The notes under the pieces are model-generated. The model was given only the letters and a program-made list of their open reading frames with translations. It did not search any database and was not told the origin of the DNA. Source: an uncultured Prevotella sp. (GTDB lineage Bacteria > Bacteroidota > Bacteroidia > Bacteroidales > Bacteroidaceae). From it: a DNA stretch of 64,000 nt. The stretch lies in NCBI RefSeq assembly GCF_946404925.1, contig NZ_CAMJFM010000008.1, positions 1 to 64,000 of the forward strand, written 5' to 3'. How positions within the stretch are numbered: position 1 is the stretch's first letter; each line of letters starts with the position of its first letter. Below are positions 1 to 7,496 of this stretch, in pieces. Position numbers and translations under genes: made by a program.

Positions 1-2
1 AG

Positions 3-140
3 GCTCAGAATATCAACGACATCAACAACCACGAGTACACCTATGGCGTTGGTACCATCTACATGGATCTTATCAACGAGTGCGAGAAGCTGGGCGACTA
101 CGTAGTAAATGTGGTAGAGGCTCGAATGGGATTGAGATAA
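3..140 (+). CDS. Na/Pi cotransporter family protein, C-terminal end (partial)
   Basis: Only the last 45 codons lie in the window; the gene starts before base 1. The visible tail includes INNHEYTYGVGTIYMDLINE and then CEKLGDYVVNVVEA. This resembles the helical PhoU-like C-terminal domain of Bacteroidetes sodium/phosphate symporters. The family imports phosphate across the inner membrane with sodium, and the PhoU-like domain is cytoplasmic. The assignment rests on this short tail, so a free-standing PhoU-like protein is possible. A palindrome array starts 24 nt after the stop. Confidence 0.55.
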   Translation, partial: AQNINDINNHEYTYGVGTIYMDLINECEKLGDYVVNVVEARMGLR

Positions 141-164
141 GCCCCCTACTCTACGCTGAATTTA

Positions 165-223
165 TTCCCACCTTGGGAACGTTTTATTCCCAGTGTGGGA
201 ATATTTTGTTCCCAACGTGGGAA
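165..223 (+). repeat. Palindrome array A: three 15-bp palindromes at 22-bp period
   Basis: Three units of TTCCCA-NNN-TGGGAA lie at 165-179, 187-201 and 209-223, with central triplets CCT, GTG and ACG. Their centres (172, 194, 216) are exactly 22 bp apart. The 7-nt spacers are CGTTTTA and TATTTTG, so each hairpin is followed by a short T-run on the plus strand. The array sits just after the stop of the upstream plus-strand gene. That orientation would suit a run of weak terminators, but function is inferred. Confidence 0.85.
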
Positions 224-245
224 TAATTCTTTTTCAATAGAAAAG

Positions 246-277
246 TTTGGTAGTTTCGATATTAATGTTTACCTTTG
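246..277 (+). promoter_or_regulatory. Bacteroidota-type promoter of the thiamin uptake operon
   Basis: A TTTG -33 box at 246-249 is followed after 20 nt by TACCTTTG at 270-277, matching the TAnnTTTG -7 consensus. Transcription would start a few bases later, just before the TPP riboswitch. Confidence 0.75.
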
Positions 278-288
278 CAGCCGATTAT

Positions 289-366
289 CAAGGGGTGCCT
301 ACGAGTGTGGGCTGAGATGATACCCTAAAACCTGATCTGGATTATGCCAGCGTAGGGATGGATAGC
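289..366 (+). ncRNA. TPP (THI-box) riboswitch
   Basis: The conserved THI-box blocks are present in order: AGGGGTGCC at 291-299, CTGAGATGATACCC from 312, CCTGATCTGGATTATGCCAG, then CGTAGGGA. This aptamer binds thiamin pyrophosphate. The first gene starts at 405, so control is probably by hiding the ribosome binding site or by termination in the short gap. The two downstream genes are thiamin uptake candidates, which agrees with the ligand. Confidence 0.93.
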
Positions 367-404
367 AGACTTATATCCCCTTTCATTTAAAGGTTATAAA
401 CAGT

Positions 405-2771
405 ATGAAAAGATTATTTTTAGGAACCGCTGCATTGGCGTGTGCAGTTAGCATGAACGCACAGCGTAAAGCAGCTCTCTACGATTCTACACAGGTAGAA
501 GCGCTACAGGAGATTGTGATTAAAGGCGTACGAGCACAGAAGAATGCACCATTCGCCATTGCAAACATCAAGAAACAGGAACTTAATGCATTCTCTAAAA
601 CAGGTAAGGAGTTGCCATTCCTCTTCTCGCAGACCCCAGGCATTGTGGCTTGGAGTGAGAACGGACTGGGCACAGGAACCACCTATATGCGCATTCGTGG
701 CGCAGGCGATTCTCGCATCAACGTTACCCTCGATGGTGTGCCCCTTAACTCGCCTGAGGATCAGTGTGTATTCTGGGCCAATATGAACTCATACGGTTCG
801 CTGTTGGGTTCTGTTCAGATTCAGCGTGGTGTTGGTACATCAACCAATGGCGACGGTGCTTTTGGCGGAACTATCGCATTGGCATCAGCCACTCCAAGCC
901 AGAAGGCTGGGGGAGAGGTTTCTGCTTCGTATGGTTCGTTCAATACATTTAATGTAGGAGGAAAGTTCTCAACAGGATTACTGTGGAATCATCTGATTTT
1001 TGATGGTGCTTATCATGAGACAAACACTGATGGATTTATCCACGGAACCAGCGGACGAAGTGGTTCTTACTATGGCGGACTGACTTGGATAGGCAATAAT
1101 TTCCAGATTCGCTACAAGAATATTGGAAACTTTGAAAAGACAGGACAAGCATGGAACGGCATTACTGCAGGCGACAATGATATGAGCCTGATGAATGGCA
1201 CCTATGGCATCAACACAGGCATCAAGACCTACGAGGATATGTGGAATGTAGGTTTGGGCAAGTACAACTCGCTCTACGAATACCTGACTTACGATGCTGA
1301 TGGTAACTTTGCCAAGGATGCTAATGGCAACTACGTTACAGCACGCTATCAGCTGAACGATGGCAACTACTGGGATAAGACTACAGACAACTTCTGGCAG
1401 AACCACAACATCCTCTCAGCAGCCTGGAACATCAACAACCACTGGAGCACCACAGCATCGCTGCACTATACTTATGGTTATGGCTATTACAACGAGTTCC
1501 GTTATAAAAACAAACTCAAGAAGTTCGGACTTACCTACGATGGCGTGAAGAAGACCGACTTTGTGCGCAAAAAGGGGCTGTCGCAGAACACCTACGGCTT
1601 TATTTGGAATGCCAACTATAAGGACGATGCCTGGGATGTTATCGGAGGCATCTCGCTGCAGGAGTTTGATGGCAACCACTTTGGTTATCTTACCTACATC
1701 GCCAACGCAGATGTTCGCCAGAAATATATGGCCAACGGAGACTATAAGTACTACGACTCTGATGCCACCAAGTTTGATGGTAGCGCCTTTATTAAAGCCG
1801 ATTATCACATCAACGACCAGTGGGATGTATTCGCTGATTTGCAGTATCGCTATGTACAATACGAGATTTCAGGCATCAACGACAAGTTCTACGAGGAGAA
1901 AAGCGCATACTACAACCAGAAACTTGACATCGACGAGAAGTACCGCTTCCTGAATCCAAAGGCTGGTTTCTCTTGGACTCTTGATGGTCATCGCATTTAT
2001 GGTTCTGTGGCACTCAGCCATCGTGAGCCAGAGCGCAATAACTTCACTGACAATTACAATTATCCATACCCAAAAGCAGAACGTCTATTGGACTATGAAT
2101 TGGGCTATACCTTCAATGGCGACATCTTCCGCTTTGGTATCAACGGATACTACATGGACTACAACAACCAGTTTGTTCAGACAGGTCAGGAGACAGAAAT
2201 TGGCGAAAAGGTAACCACAAACATCAAGGATTCTTATCGCATGGGTATCGAGCTTCAGGCTGCTGTTGATCCTTTCTCTTGGCTCACCATCGAGGGTAAT
2301 GCGGCTCTGAGCAAGAACAAGATTAAGAACTTCGATGAATATGCCAGCGTGAACTGGGAAGACTCATGGCAGGTGATTCACTACGATAACTCTACTCTTG
2401 CATTCTCGCCATCAACAATCCTCAATGGATTCATCAATTTCCATTGGAAGGGATTATCAGCCGTATGGCACACCAACTTTGTAAGCCGTCAGTATCTCGA
2501 CAACACAGAGAATGTAGATCGCTCGCTGCCTTGCTATTCAGCATCAAATGCTAGCATCGGCTATACTTATAAGCCAAAGAAGGCAATCAAGGAAGTGATC
2601 CTCGGATTGAACTTCAACAACATCTTTAATCGCAGATACGCTGCCAACGGATGGGTTTACAGCACCATCGTAGAAGACTATGGTCACCCCAACGACAATC
2701 GCTACTACCAGATTGGTTTCATCCCCATGGCAGGCTTCACGATGATGGGTAACTTAACACTCAGATTCTAA
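405..2771 (+). CDS. TonB-dependent outer-membrane receptor, probably for thiamin
   Basis: This 788-residue protein begins with a Sec signal peptide (MKRLFLGTAALACAVSMNA, cut before Q). A plug domain spans roughly residues 30-165, with GGTIAL near its end. A long beta-barrel follows and ends in LTLRF, with the terminal aromatic residue typical of outer-membrane proteins. It has no N-terminal carboxypeptidase-like domain, so it is not a SusC-type receptor. The TPP riboswitch directly upstream and PnuT 4 nt downstream point to TonB-driven uptake of thiamin or a precursor across the outer membrane. Substrate is inferred from context. Confidence 0.88.
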   Translation: MKRLFLGTAALACAVSMNAQRKAALYDSTQVEALQEIVIKGVRAQKNAPFAIANIKKQELNAFSKTGKELPFLFSQTPGIVAWSENGLGTGTTYMRIRGAGDSRINVTLDGVPLNSPEDQCVFWANMNSYGSLLGSVQIQRGVGTSTNGDGAFGGTIALASATPSQKAGGEVSASYGSFNTFNVGGKFSTGLLWNHLIFDGAYHETNTDGFIHGTSGRSGSYYGGLTWIGNNFQIRYKNIGNFEKTGQAWNGITAGDNDMSLMNGTYGINTGIKTYEDMWNVGLGKYNSLYEYLTYDADGNFAKDANGNYVTARYQLNDGNYWDKTTDNFWQNHNILSAAWNINNHWSTTASLHYTYGYGYYNEFRYKNKLKKFGLTYDGVKKTDFVRKKGLSQNTYGFIWNANYKDDAWDVIGGISLQEFDGNHFGYLTYIANADVRQKYMANGDYKYYDSDATKFDGSAFIKADYHINDQWDVFADLQYRYVQYEISGINDKFYEEKSAYYNQKLDIDEKYRFLNPKAGFSWTLDGHRIYGSVALSHREPERNNFTDNYNYPYPKAERLLDYELGYTFNGDIFRFGINGYYMDYNNQFVQTGQETEIGEKVTTNIKDSYRMGIELQAAVDPFSWLTIEGNAALSKNKIKNFDEYASVNWEDSWQVIHYDNSTLAFSPSTILNGFINFHWKGLSAVWHTNFVSRQYLDNTENVDRSLPCYSASNASIGYTYKPKKAIKEVILGLNFNNIFNRRYAANGWVYSTIVEDYGHPNDNRYYQIGFIPMAGFTMMGNLTLRF

Positions 2772-2775
2772 TAGT

Positions 2776-3360
2776 ATGACAGAATTCATCATAGCACACT
2801 GGTTAGACATCACCACCACGATACTCGGACTACTCTATATCTGGTTCGAGTATCGTGCCAGTGCGTGGCTTTGGGCCGTAGGATTCCTGATGCAGGCACT
2901 CGGCATTGTGCTATATTACCAAAAAGGACTCTATGCCGATTGTGGCATGGAGTTCTATTATCTCTCAATGACCATTTATGGTTATTGGAAGTGGGTGAGG
3001 GGATCTTCCACCAAACAAGCCTTACCCATCACAAAGTTCCCACGCAAACTTATCCTTCCCTGGTGCGCTGTTATTCTTGCCATCTGGGGAATTATCTATT
3101 GGCTGTTGGTAACATTTACCAATTCTAATGTACCTTTGGCAGATAGTTTTACTACCGCCCTCAGCATCGTAGGTATATGGGCCTTAGCTCATAAGTATCT
3201 GGAACAGTGGTTCATTTGGATTCTGGTAGACGTTGTTACCTGCTGTCTTTACTTCTACAAAGACATTCCGTTCAAGGCCGGACTTTATGCTTTATACGTC
3301 GTTATTGCCATTTTTGGCTACTTAAAATGGAGACGTATGATAGATAATCGCGCTATTTGA
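2776..3360 (+). CDS. pnuT: PnuC-family thiamin transporter (PnuT)
   Basis: This 194-residue protein has about seven membrane segments rich in Trp and Tyr, in the pattern of the PnuC/PnuT family. Family members are inner-membrane facilitators whose substrate is trapped by cytoplasmic phosphorylation. It begins 4 nt after the TonB receptor and shares its TPP riboswitch, so thiamin is the likely substrate rather than nicotinamide riboside. A thiamin (pyrophospho)kinase often follows pnuT in Bacteroidetes but is absent here; the next gene has its own promoter. Confidence 0.85.
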   Translation: MTEFIIAHWLDITTTILGLLYIWFEYRASAWLWAVGFLMQALGIVLYYQKGLYADCGMEFYYLSMTIYGYWKWVRGSSTKQALPITKFPRKLILPWCAVILAIWGIIYWLLVTFTNSNVPLADSFTTALSIVGIWALAHKYLEQWFIWILVDVVTCCLYFYKDIPFKAGLYALYVVIAIFGYLKWRRMIDNRAI

Positions 3361-3379
3361 GCGGTTTTTTGCGATATAA

Positions 3380-3411
3380 TTTGGCTATCTGCAGTATTTT
3401 ACGTACTTTTG
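3380..3411 (+). promoter_or_regulatory. Promoter of the acyl-CoA ligase gene
   Basis: TTTG at 3380-3383 is separated by 20 nt from TACTTTTG at 3404-3411. The ligase start follows at 3431. Confidence 0.7.
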
Positions 3412-3430
3412 CAGCGAATTTATAAATTCA

Positions 3431-5245
3431 ATGCTTATGCAGACGAACAGTCATTTATCGCGATTAATTCATGACCAGGCCAAGAAGTATGGCGACCGTG
3501 AGGTTTTGATCTACAAGGACTTTGGCGGGTCAGTGTGGAAATCATATTCGTGGAATCAGTTCTCGGATATGGTCAAGAAAGTATCTAATGCCTTACTCAA
3601 TCTGGGTGTAAGGGTACAAGAGAATCTGGGTGTTTTTTCTCAGAACTCTGTTCAGTACCTGTTCTGCGACTTTGGTGCATGGGGAGTGCGTGCTGTAACC
3701 ATCCCATTCTATGCCACAAGCTCTGAGCAGCAAATCCAGTTTATGATTAGCGATGCAAAAATACGTTATCTCTTTGTAGGCGAGCAGGAGCAGTACGACA
3801 AGGCACGTCGTATCTTCGCAACCTGTCCTACACTCGAGCGTATCATCGTTTTCGACAAGAATGTACATATTTCATCGCTCGACCTCAGCTCGATGTATTT
3901 CGACGACTTCCTGAAGTTGGGCGACAACTATCCACGTCAGACAGAAGTAGAGTCGCTTCAGGCTCAGGCTTCTATGGACGATATTGCCAATATCCTGTAC
4001 ACCAGTGGTACAACAGGTGATTCAAAGGGTGTTATTCTTACCTGCGGACAATATCATGCCGCCATGGTAGCCAATGATAAGTGTGTGCCAGTAGGCGAGA
4101 ACGACAGAGTGCTTAACTTCCTGCCATTTACCCATATATTTGAGAAGGGTTGGAAGATTCTCTGCTTGACTGAGGGCGCCAAACTCATTGTAAACACATA
4201 TCCTCTTGAGGTGCAACAGTCAATGCGCGAGACTCATCCTACCTGCATGAGTTCTGTACCACGCTTCTGGGAGAAAGTTTATTTGGGAGTTATGGAGCAG
4301 ATAGAGAAAGCCAGCGCACCCAAGCGCAAATTTTTTATGCACGCCCTCAAGGTTGGTAAGAAGCATAACATCGACTATCTGTCGAAGGGTAAGCGTCCAC
4401 CACTGCCTCTGCACCTTGAGTACGAGATGCTGAACAAGACCGTATTCTCGTTGGTTCGTAAGGAACTGGGGTTGGAAAATGCCCACTTCTTCCCAACAGC
4501 TGGTGCCACAGTAAACCCAAAGGTCGAAGAGTTTGTACACTCTATTGGTCTCAATATGATTGTAGGCTATGGTCTTACTGAGAGCCTCGCCACAGTTAGC
4601 TGTAACCATCTTGGCAAGCCTTACACCGTTGGTGGAGTAGGTATCCCCATTGAGGGTATCGACATCAAGATCAGCGAAGAGGGTGAGGTATTGCTGAAAG
4701 GCCCAACCATCACTAAGGGTTATTATAATCGTGAAGACCTTACAAAGGCAGCATTCACCGCTGATGGTTACTTCAAGACAGGCGACTCAGGCTATATTGA
4801 GGGAGGCGAGCTGTTCCTGAAAGAGCGTATCAAGGACCTCTTCAAGACATCAAACGGAAAGTATATCGCTCCTCAGATGATAGAATCAAAGTTGCTGGTT
4901 GATAAGTATATCGACCAGATTGCCATCATCGCTGATCAGCGTAAGTTCGTGTCAGCACTTATCATCCCTGTTTATTCTCTGCTTGAAGAGTACGCTCGCG
5001 AAAACAAGATTCCTTTCGAGAACAGAGAGCAGCTCTGCAAGAATCCACAGATTAACCAGATGATGAAGGAGCGTATTGACACGCTACAGCAGCAACTGGC
5101 TCATTATGAGCAGATTAAGCGATTCACCCTGCTTCCCAACCACTTCACAATGGAGAAGGGCGAACTTACAAATACATTAAAAATAAAGCGTCGTGTACTG
5201 AACGAGAACTACAAGAAGGAAATAGACGCGATGTACGCAGAATAA
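3431..5245 (+). CDS. AMP-dependent long-chain acyl-CoA ligase
   Basis: This 604-residue member of the ANL superfamily activates a fatty acid with ATP and forms an acyl-CoA. The AMP-binding P-loop LYTSGTTGDSKG lies near residues 189-200. A second signature, VGYGLTES, is near 377-384, and the TGDSGYIEGG / ERIKDLFKTSNGKYI hinge region is near 455-480. It looks full-length. Start at 3431 is used, but the in-frame ATG at 3437 would suit equally well. prfB begins 3 nt after its stop, so the two are probably cotranscribed. Long-chain specificity is inferred from overall resemblance to FadD-like enzymes. Confidence 0.85.
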   Translation: MLMQTNSHLSRLIHDQAKKYGDREVLIYKDFGGSVWKSYSWNQFSDMVKKVSNALLNLGVRVQENLGVFSQNSVQYLFCDFGAWGVRAVTIPFYATSSEQQIQFMISDAKIRYLFVGEQEQYDKARRIFATCPTLERIIVFDKNVHISSLDLSSMYFDDFLKLGDNYPRQTEVESLQAQASMDDIANILYTSGTTGDSKGVILTCGQYHAAMVANDKCVPVGENDRVLNFLPFTHIFEKGWKILCLTEGAKLIVNTYPLEVQQSMRETHPTCMSSVPRFWEKVYLGVMEQIEKASAPKRKFFMHALKVGKKHNIDYLSKGKRPPLPLHLEYEMLNKTVFSLVRKELGLENAHFFPTAGATVNPKVEEFVHSIGLNMIVGYGLTESLATVSCNHLGKPYTVGGVGIPIEGIDIKISEEGEVLLKGPTITKGYYNREDLTKAAFTADGYFKTGDSGYIEGGELFLKERIKDLFKTSNGKYIAPQMIESKLLVDKYIDQIAIIADQRKFVSALIIPVYSLLEEYARENKIPFENREQLCKNPQINQMMKERIDTLQQQLAHYEQIKRFTLLPNHFTMEKGELTNTLKIKRRVLNENYKKEIDAMYAE

Positions 5246-5248
5246 GAT

Positions 5249-6373
5249 ATGATAACTCAGGATCAACTGAAAGATGTTTTAGAGAGAGCGGATGCACTTC
5301 ACCGCTACTTGGAGATAGATAAGAAGAAAATAGAATACGAGGAAGAAGATCTTCGTACGCAGGCTCCTGACTTCTGGGAGGACCGTAAGCGTGCTGAAGA
5401 GCAGATGAAGAAGGTAAAAAGCATCAAGAAGTGGCTCGATGGCTATAAGGAGGTTCGCACCCTGGCTGACGAGCTGCAACTGGCATTCGACTTCTTTAAA
5501 GACGAGATGGTTACAGAAGAGGAGGTTGACGAGACCTACGCTAAAGCCATCAAGGCCATCGAAGACCTTGAGCTTAAGAACATGCTGCGCCAGAAGGAAG
5601 ACCCCATGGAGGCTGTTCTGAAGATTAACTCAGGTGCTGGTGGTACTGAAGCACAGGATTGGGCTTCGATGCTGATGCGAATGTATATGCGATGGGCTGA
5701 AGCACATGGCTATAAGGTAACTATATCAAATATCCTTGAAGGCGATGATGCTGGTATCAAGAGCGTCACCATGCAGCTTGAAGGTGGCGACTATGCATAC
5801 GGCTATCTGAAGAGCGAGAATGGTGTACATCGTCTGGTACGTGTATCACCTTTCAACGCCCAAGGTAAGCGTATGACTTCATTTGCCTCAGTCTTTGTAT
5901 CTCCATTGGTTGATGATACCATCGAGGTATATGTAGACCCAGCCAAGCTCTCTTGGGATACCTTCAGAAGCAGTGGTGCTGGTGGCCAGAACGTCAACAA
6001 GGTAGAATCTGGTGTACGTCTGCGTTATTGGTATACCGATCCTGATACAGGCGAGGAAGAGGAAATCCTCATCGAAAATACTGAAACCCGTGACCAGCCA
6101 AAGAATAAGGAGCGCGCCATGACGCTGCTCAAATCGCAACTTTACGATCGCGCCATGAAGAAGCGCTTGGAGGCTCAGGCTAAGATCGAGGCTGGCAAGA
6201 AGAAGATAGAGTGGGGTAGTCAGATCCGAAGCTATGTCTTCGACGATCGTCGCGTAAAAGACCATCGTACCAACTATCAGACCACTGATGTTGATGGCGT
6301 GATGGACGGTAAGATCGATGACTTCATCAAGGCTTATCTGATGGAGTTCCCTGTTAATGACGAAGAACAATAA
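5249..6373 (+). CDS. prfB: Peptide chain release factor 2
   Basis: This 374-residue cytoplasmic factor ends translation at UGA and UAA codons. The stop-reading motif SPF (RLVRVSPFNAQGK) lies near residues 199-201 and the catalytic GGQ (SSGAGGQNVNKVESG) near 243-245. The N-terminal helical domain is intact. In many bacteria this gene carries a +1 frameshift at an early UGA; here the equivalent place reads straight through as ALHRYLEIDKKK, so full-length protein needs no frameshift. It sits 3 nt after the CoA ligase. Confidence 0.97.
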   Translation: MITQDQLKDVLERADALHRYLEIDKKKIEYEEEDLRTQAPDFWEDRKRAEEQMKKVKSIKKWLDGYKEVRTLADELQLAFDFFKDEMVTEEEVDETYAKAIKAIEDLELKNMLRQKEDPMEAVLKINSGAGGTEAQDWASMLMRMYMRWAEAHGYKVTISNILEGDDAGIKSVTMQLEGGDYAYGYLKSENGVHRLVRVSPFNAQGKRMTSFASVFVSPLVDDTIEVYVDPAKLSWDTFRSSGAGGQNVNKVESGVRLRYWYTDPDTGEEEEILIENTETRDQPKNKERAMTLLKSQLYDRAMKKRLEAQAKIEAGKKKIEWGSQIRSYVFDDRRVKDHRTNYQTTDVDGVMDGKIDDFIKAYLMEFPVNDEEQ

Positions 6374-6408
6374 ACAATAACGAATAACAAATAAAAATCA
6401 TTAAAACT

Positions 6409-6567
6409 ATGGCTCAAATTGCAAAATCATCTAAGTCTACTCAGAAGAAGGAGGCTTTTCAGAAGAAACAGGAAGAAGGAGGAAAGAAAGTGCTGGAGTA
6501 TATCTTTGGTGCATTGATTATTCTGGCAATACTTTTTGTAATTTATTCTATCTTTGTAGTTTCTTAA
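6409..6567 (+). CDS. Small single-pass membrane protein, 52 residues
   Basis: A short frame runs from ATG 6409 to TAA 6565-6567. The first 30 residues are polar and rich in Lys, Gln and Glu (KSSKSTQKKEAFQKKQEEGG). One hydrophobic helix follows (YIFGALIILAILFVIYSIFVV) at about residues 31-51, next to the C-terminus. The layout suggests a cytoplasmic charged tail with a single membrane anchor. It lies between prfB and the CYTH gene, whose ATG begins on the base after its stop, which favours translational coupling and a real gene. Family and function are not recognised. Confidence 0.6.
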   Translation: MAQIAKSSKSTQKKEAFQKKQEEGGKKVLEYIFGALIILAILFVIYSIFVVS

Positions 6568-7083
6568 ATGAGTGGACTTGAGATAGAACGTAAGTTCTTA
6601 GTCCGAAACAACGACTATAAACGACTTGCCTCAAGTAGCAGTCGAATATGTCAAGGTTATATCTGCAGCAGTCGCGGACGTACCGTCAGGGTACGTATCC
6701 GTGATGGCCGCGGATATCTTACTATTAAAGGCCCTTCAGATATAGGCGGTCTGGCACGCTATGAGTTCGAAAAGGAGATTACGCTTGATGAAGCCCAACA
6801 CCTGATGGACATCTGCGAGCCAGGTAAGATAGACAAGACGCGCTATCTGGTACCTTGTGGCAAACATACCTTTGAGGTTGATGAGTTCTATGGCGAAAAC
6901 CAAGGACTGATTATGGCAGAGGTTGAGCTTGAATCAGAAGACGAGCCTTTCGAGAAGCCAGACTTTATTGGCAAGGAAGTAACAGGCAATCGCAGATACT
7001 ATAATTCGTGTCTGCTCAAGAATCCTTTTACTTCTTGGGACGAAAATGCCAGAACAGCAGTCCAAGAACAGCAGCAAGGGTAA
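6568..7083 (+). CDS. CYTH-domain protein (triphosphate tunnel metalloenzyme family)
   Basis: This 171-residue protein starts with the diagnostic EIERKFLV motif at residues 5-12. Alternating basic and acidic strands follow (RTVRVRIR, GYLTIKG, ARYEFEKEI, FEVDEFYG, LIMAEVELESED), typical of a triphosphate-binding tunnel. Bacterial relatives include inorganic triphosphatases and class IV adenylate cyclases; the substrate here cannot be told. Its start abuts the stop of the small membrane protein. Its last 56 bp overlap the 3' end of the convergent VanZ gene. Confidence 0.85.
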   Translation: MSGLEIERKFLVRNNDYKRLASSSSRICQGYICSSRGRTVRVRIRDGRGYLTIKGPSDIGGLARYEFEKEITLDEAQHLMDICEPGKIDKTRYLVPCGKHTFEVDEFYGENQGLIMAEVELESEDEPFEKPDFIGKEVTGNRRYYNSCLLKNPFTSWDENARTAVQEQQQG

Positions 7084-7423
7084 CACCTGAAGCATTGGCG
7101 GCTAAATCAAGCCAGTCGCCACTACGTGTTCCACCAGTACAATATTCTTGTATCAGCTCTATCACCCCACTCATCACGATTGGAGCCAACCAAGCCCAGA
7201 AAAACAGCTTCTTGTAATCAGCCTTTTTGTGATTGCAGGTGTACTCTATCCACAAAACTAAGAAAGTACATCCGTACATCAGTACATGCACCCACTTATC
7301 TACAAACTCCACATCATCGAGTGGTGTTTCAGGAAAATAGGGAATCAACGAAAGTATCCATATCAGCGCGATACAGATCGTTGAGAAGGGGTATTTTCTT
7401 ATGAAATGATACAAAAAACTCAT
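7028..7423 (-). CDS. VanZ-like family membrane protein
   Basis: A 131-residue protein with about four membrane helices and the VanZ-like features DKWVHVLMYG and IELIQEYCTGGTRSGDWLDLA. Many such proteins are uncharacterised; the name comes from a teicoplanin-resistance protein, and resistance should not be assumed. The frame stays open to 7474, but a minus-strand -7 box (TAATTTTG, 7451-7444) lies inside that extension. The ATG at 7423 (MSFLYHFIRKYPF) is therefore the likely start. It overlaps the CYTH gene tail-to-tail. Confidence 0.8.
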   Translation of the reverse strand: MSFLYHFIRKYPFSTICIALIWILSLIPYFPETPLDDVEFVDKWVHVLMYGCTFLVLWIEYTCNHKKADYKKLFFWAWLAPIVMSGVIELIQEYCTGGTRSGDWLDLAANASGVTLAAVLGLLFWHFRPKK

Positions 7424-7443
7424 ATTTGCTTGCAATTTTGGTG

Positions 7444-7451
7444 CAAAATTA
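7444..7451 (-). promoter_or_regulatory. -7 promoter element of the VanZ-like gene
   Basis: TAATTTTG read on the minus strand, about 20 nt before the ATG at 7423. It lies 12 nt from the -7 box of the divergent transporter gene. Confidence 0.6.
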
Positions 7452-7463
7452 AGAAATAATTTA

Positions 7464-7471
7464 TACTTTTG
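7464..7471 (+). promoter_or_regulatory. -7 promoter element of the NSS transporter operon
   Basis: TACTTTTG, 25 nt before the ATG at 7497. The nearest TTTG upstream (7437-7440) is 23 nt away, slightly farther than usual. Confidence 0.6.
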
Positions 7472-7496
7472 CAACCAAATTTAAAGAAAAGTTGAT

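Noticed and set aside
165..223. CRISPR-like array
   Set aside because: The repeats are regular, but spacers are only 7 nt and near identical in type, and no cas gene is present. The same holds for the other three arrays.
3345..3366. Terminator after pnuT
   Set aside because: CGCT...AGCG followed by a T-run is present but the stem has only four pairs, too weak to call.
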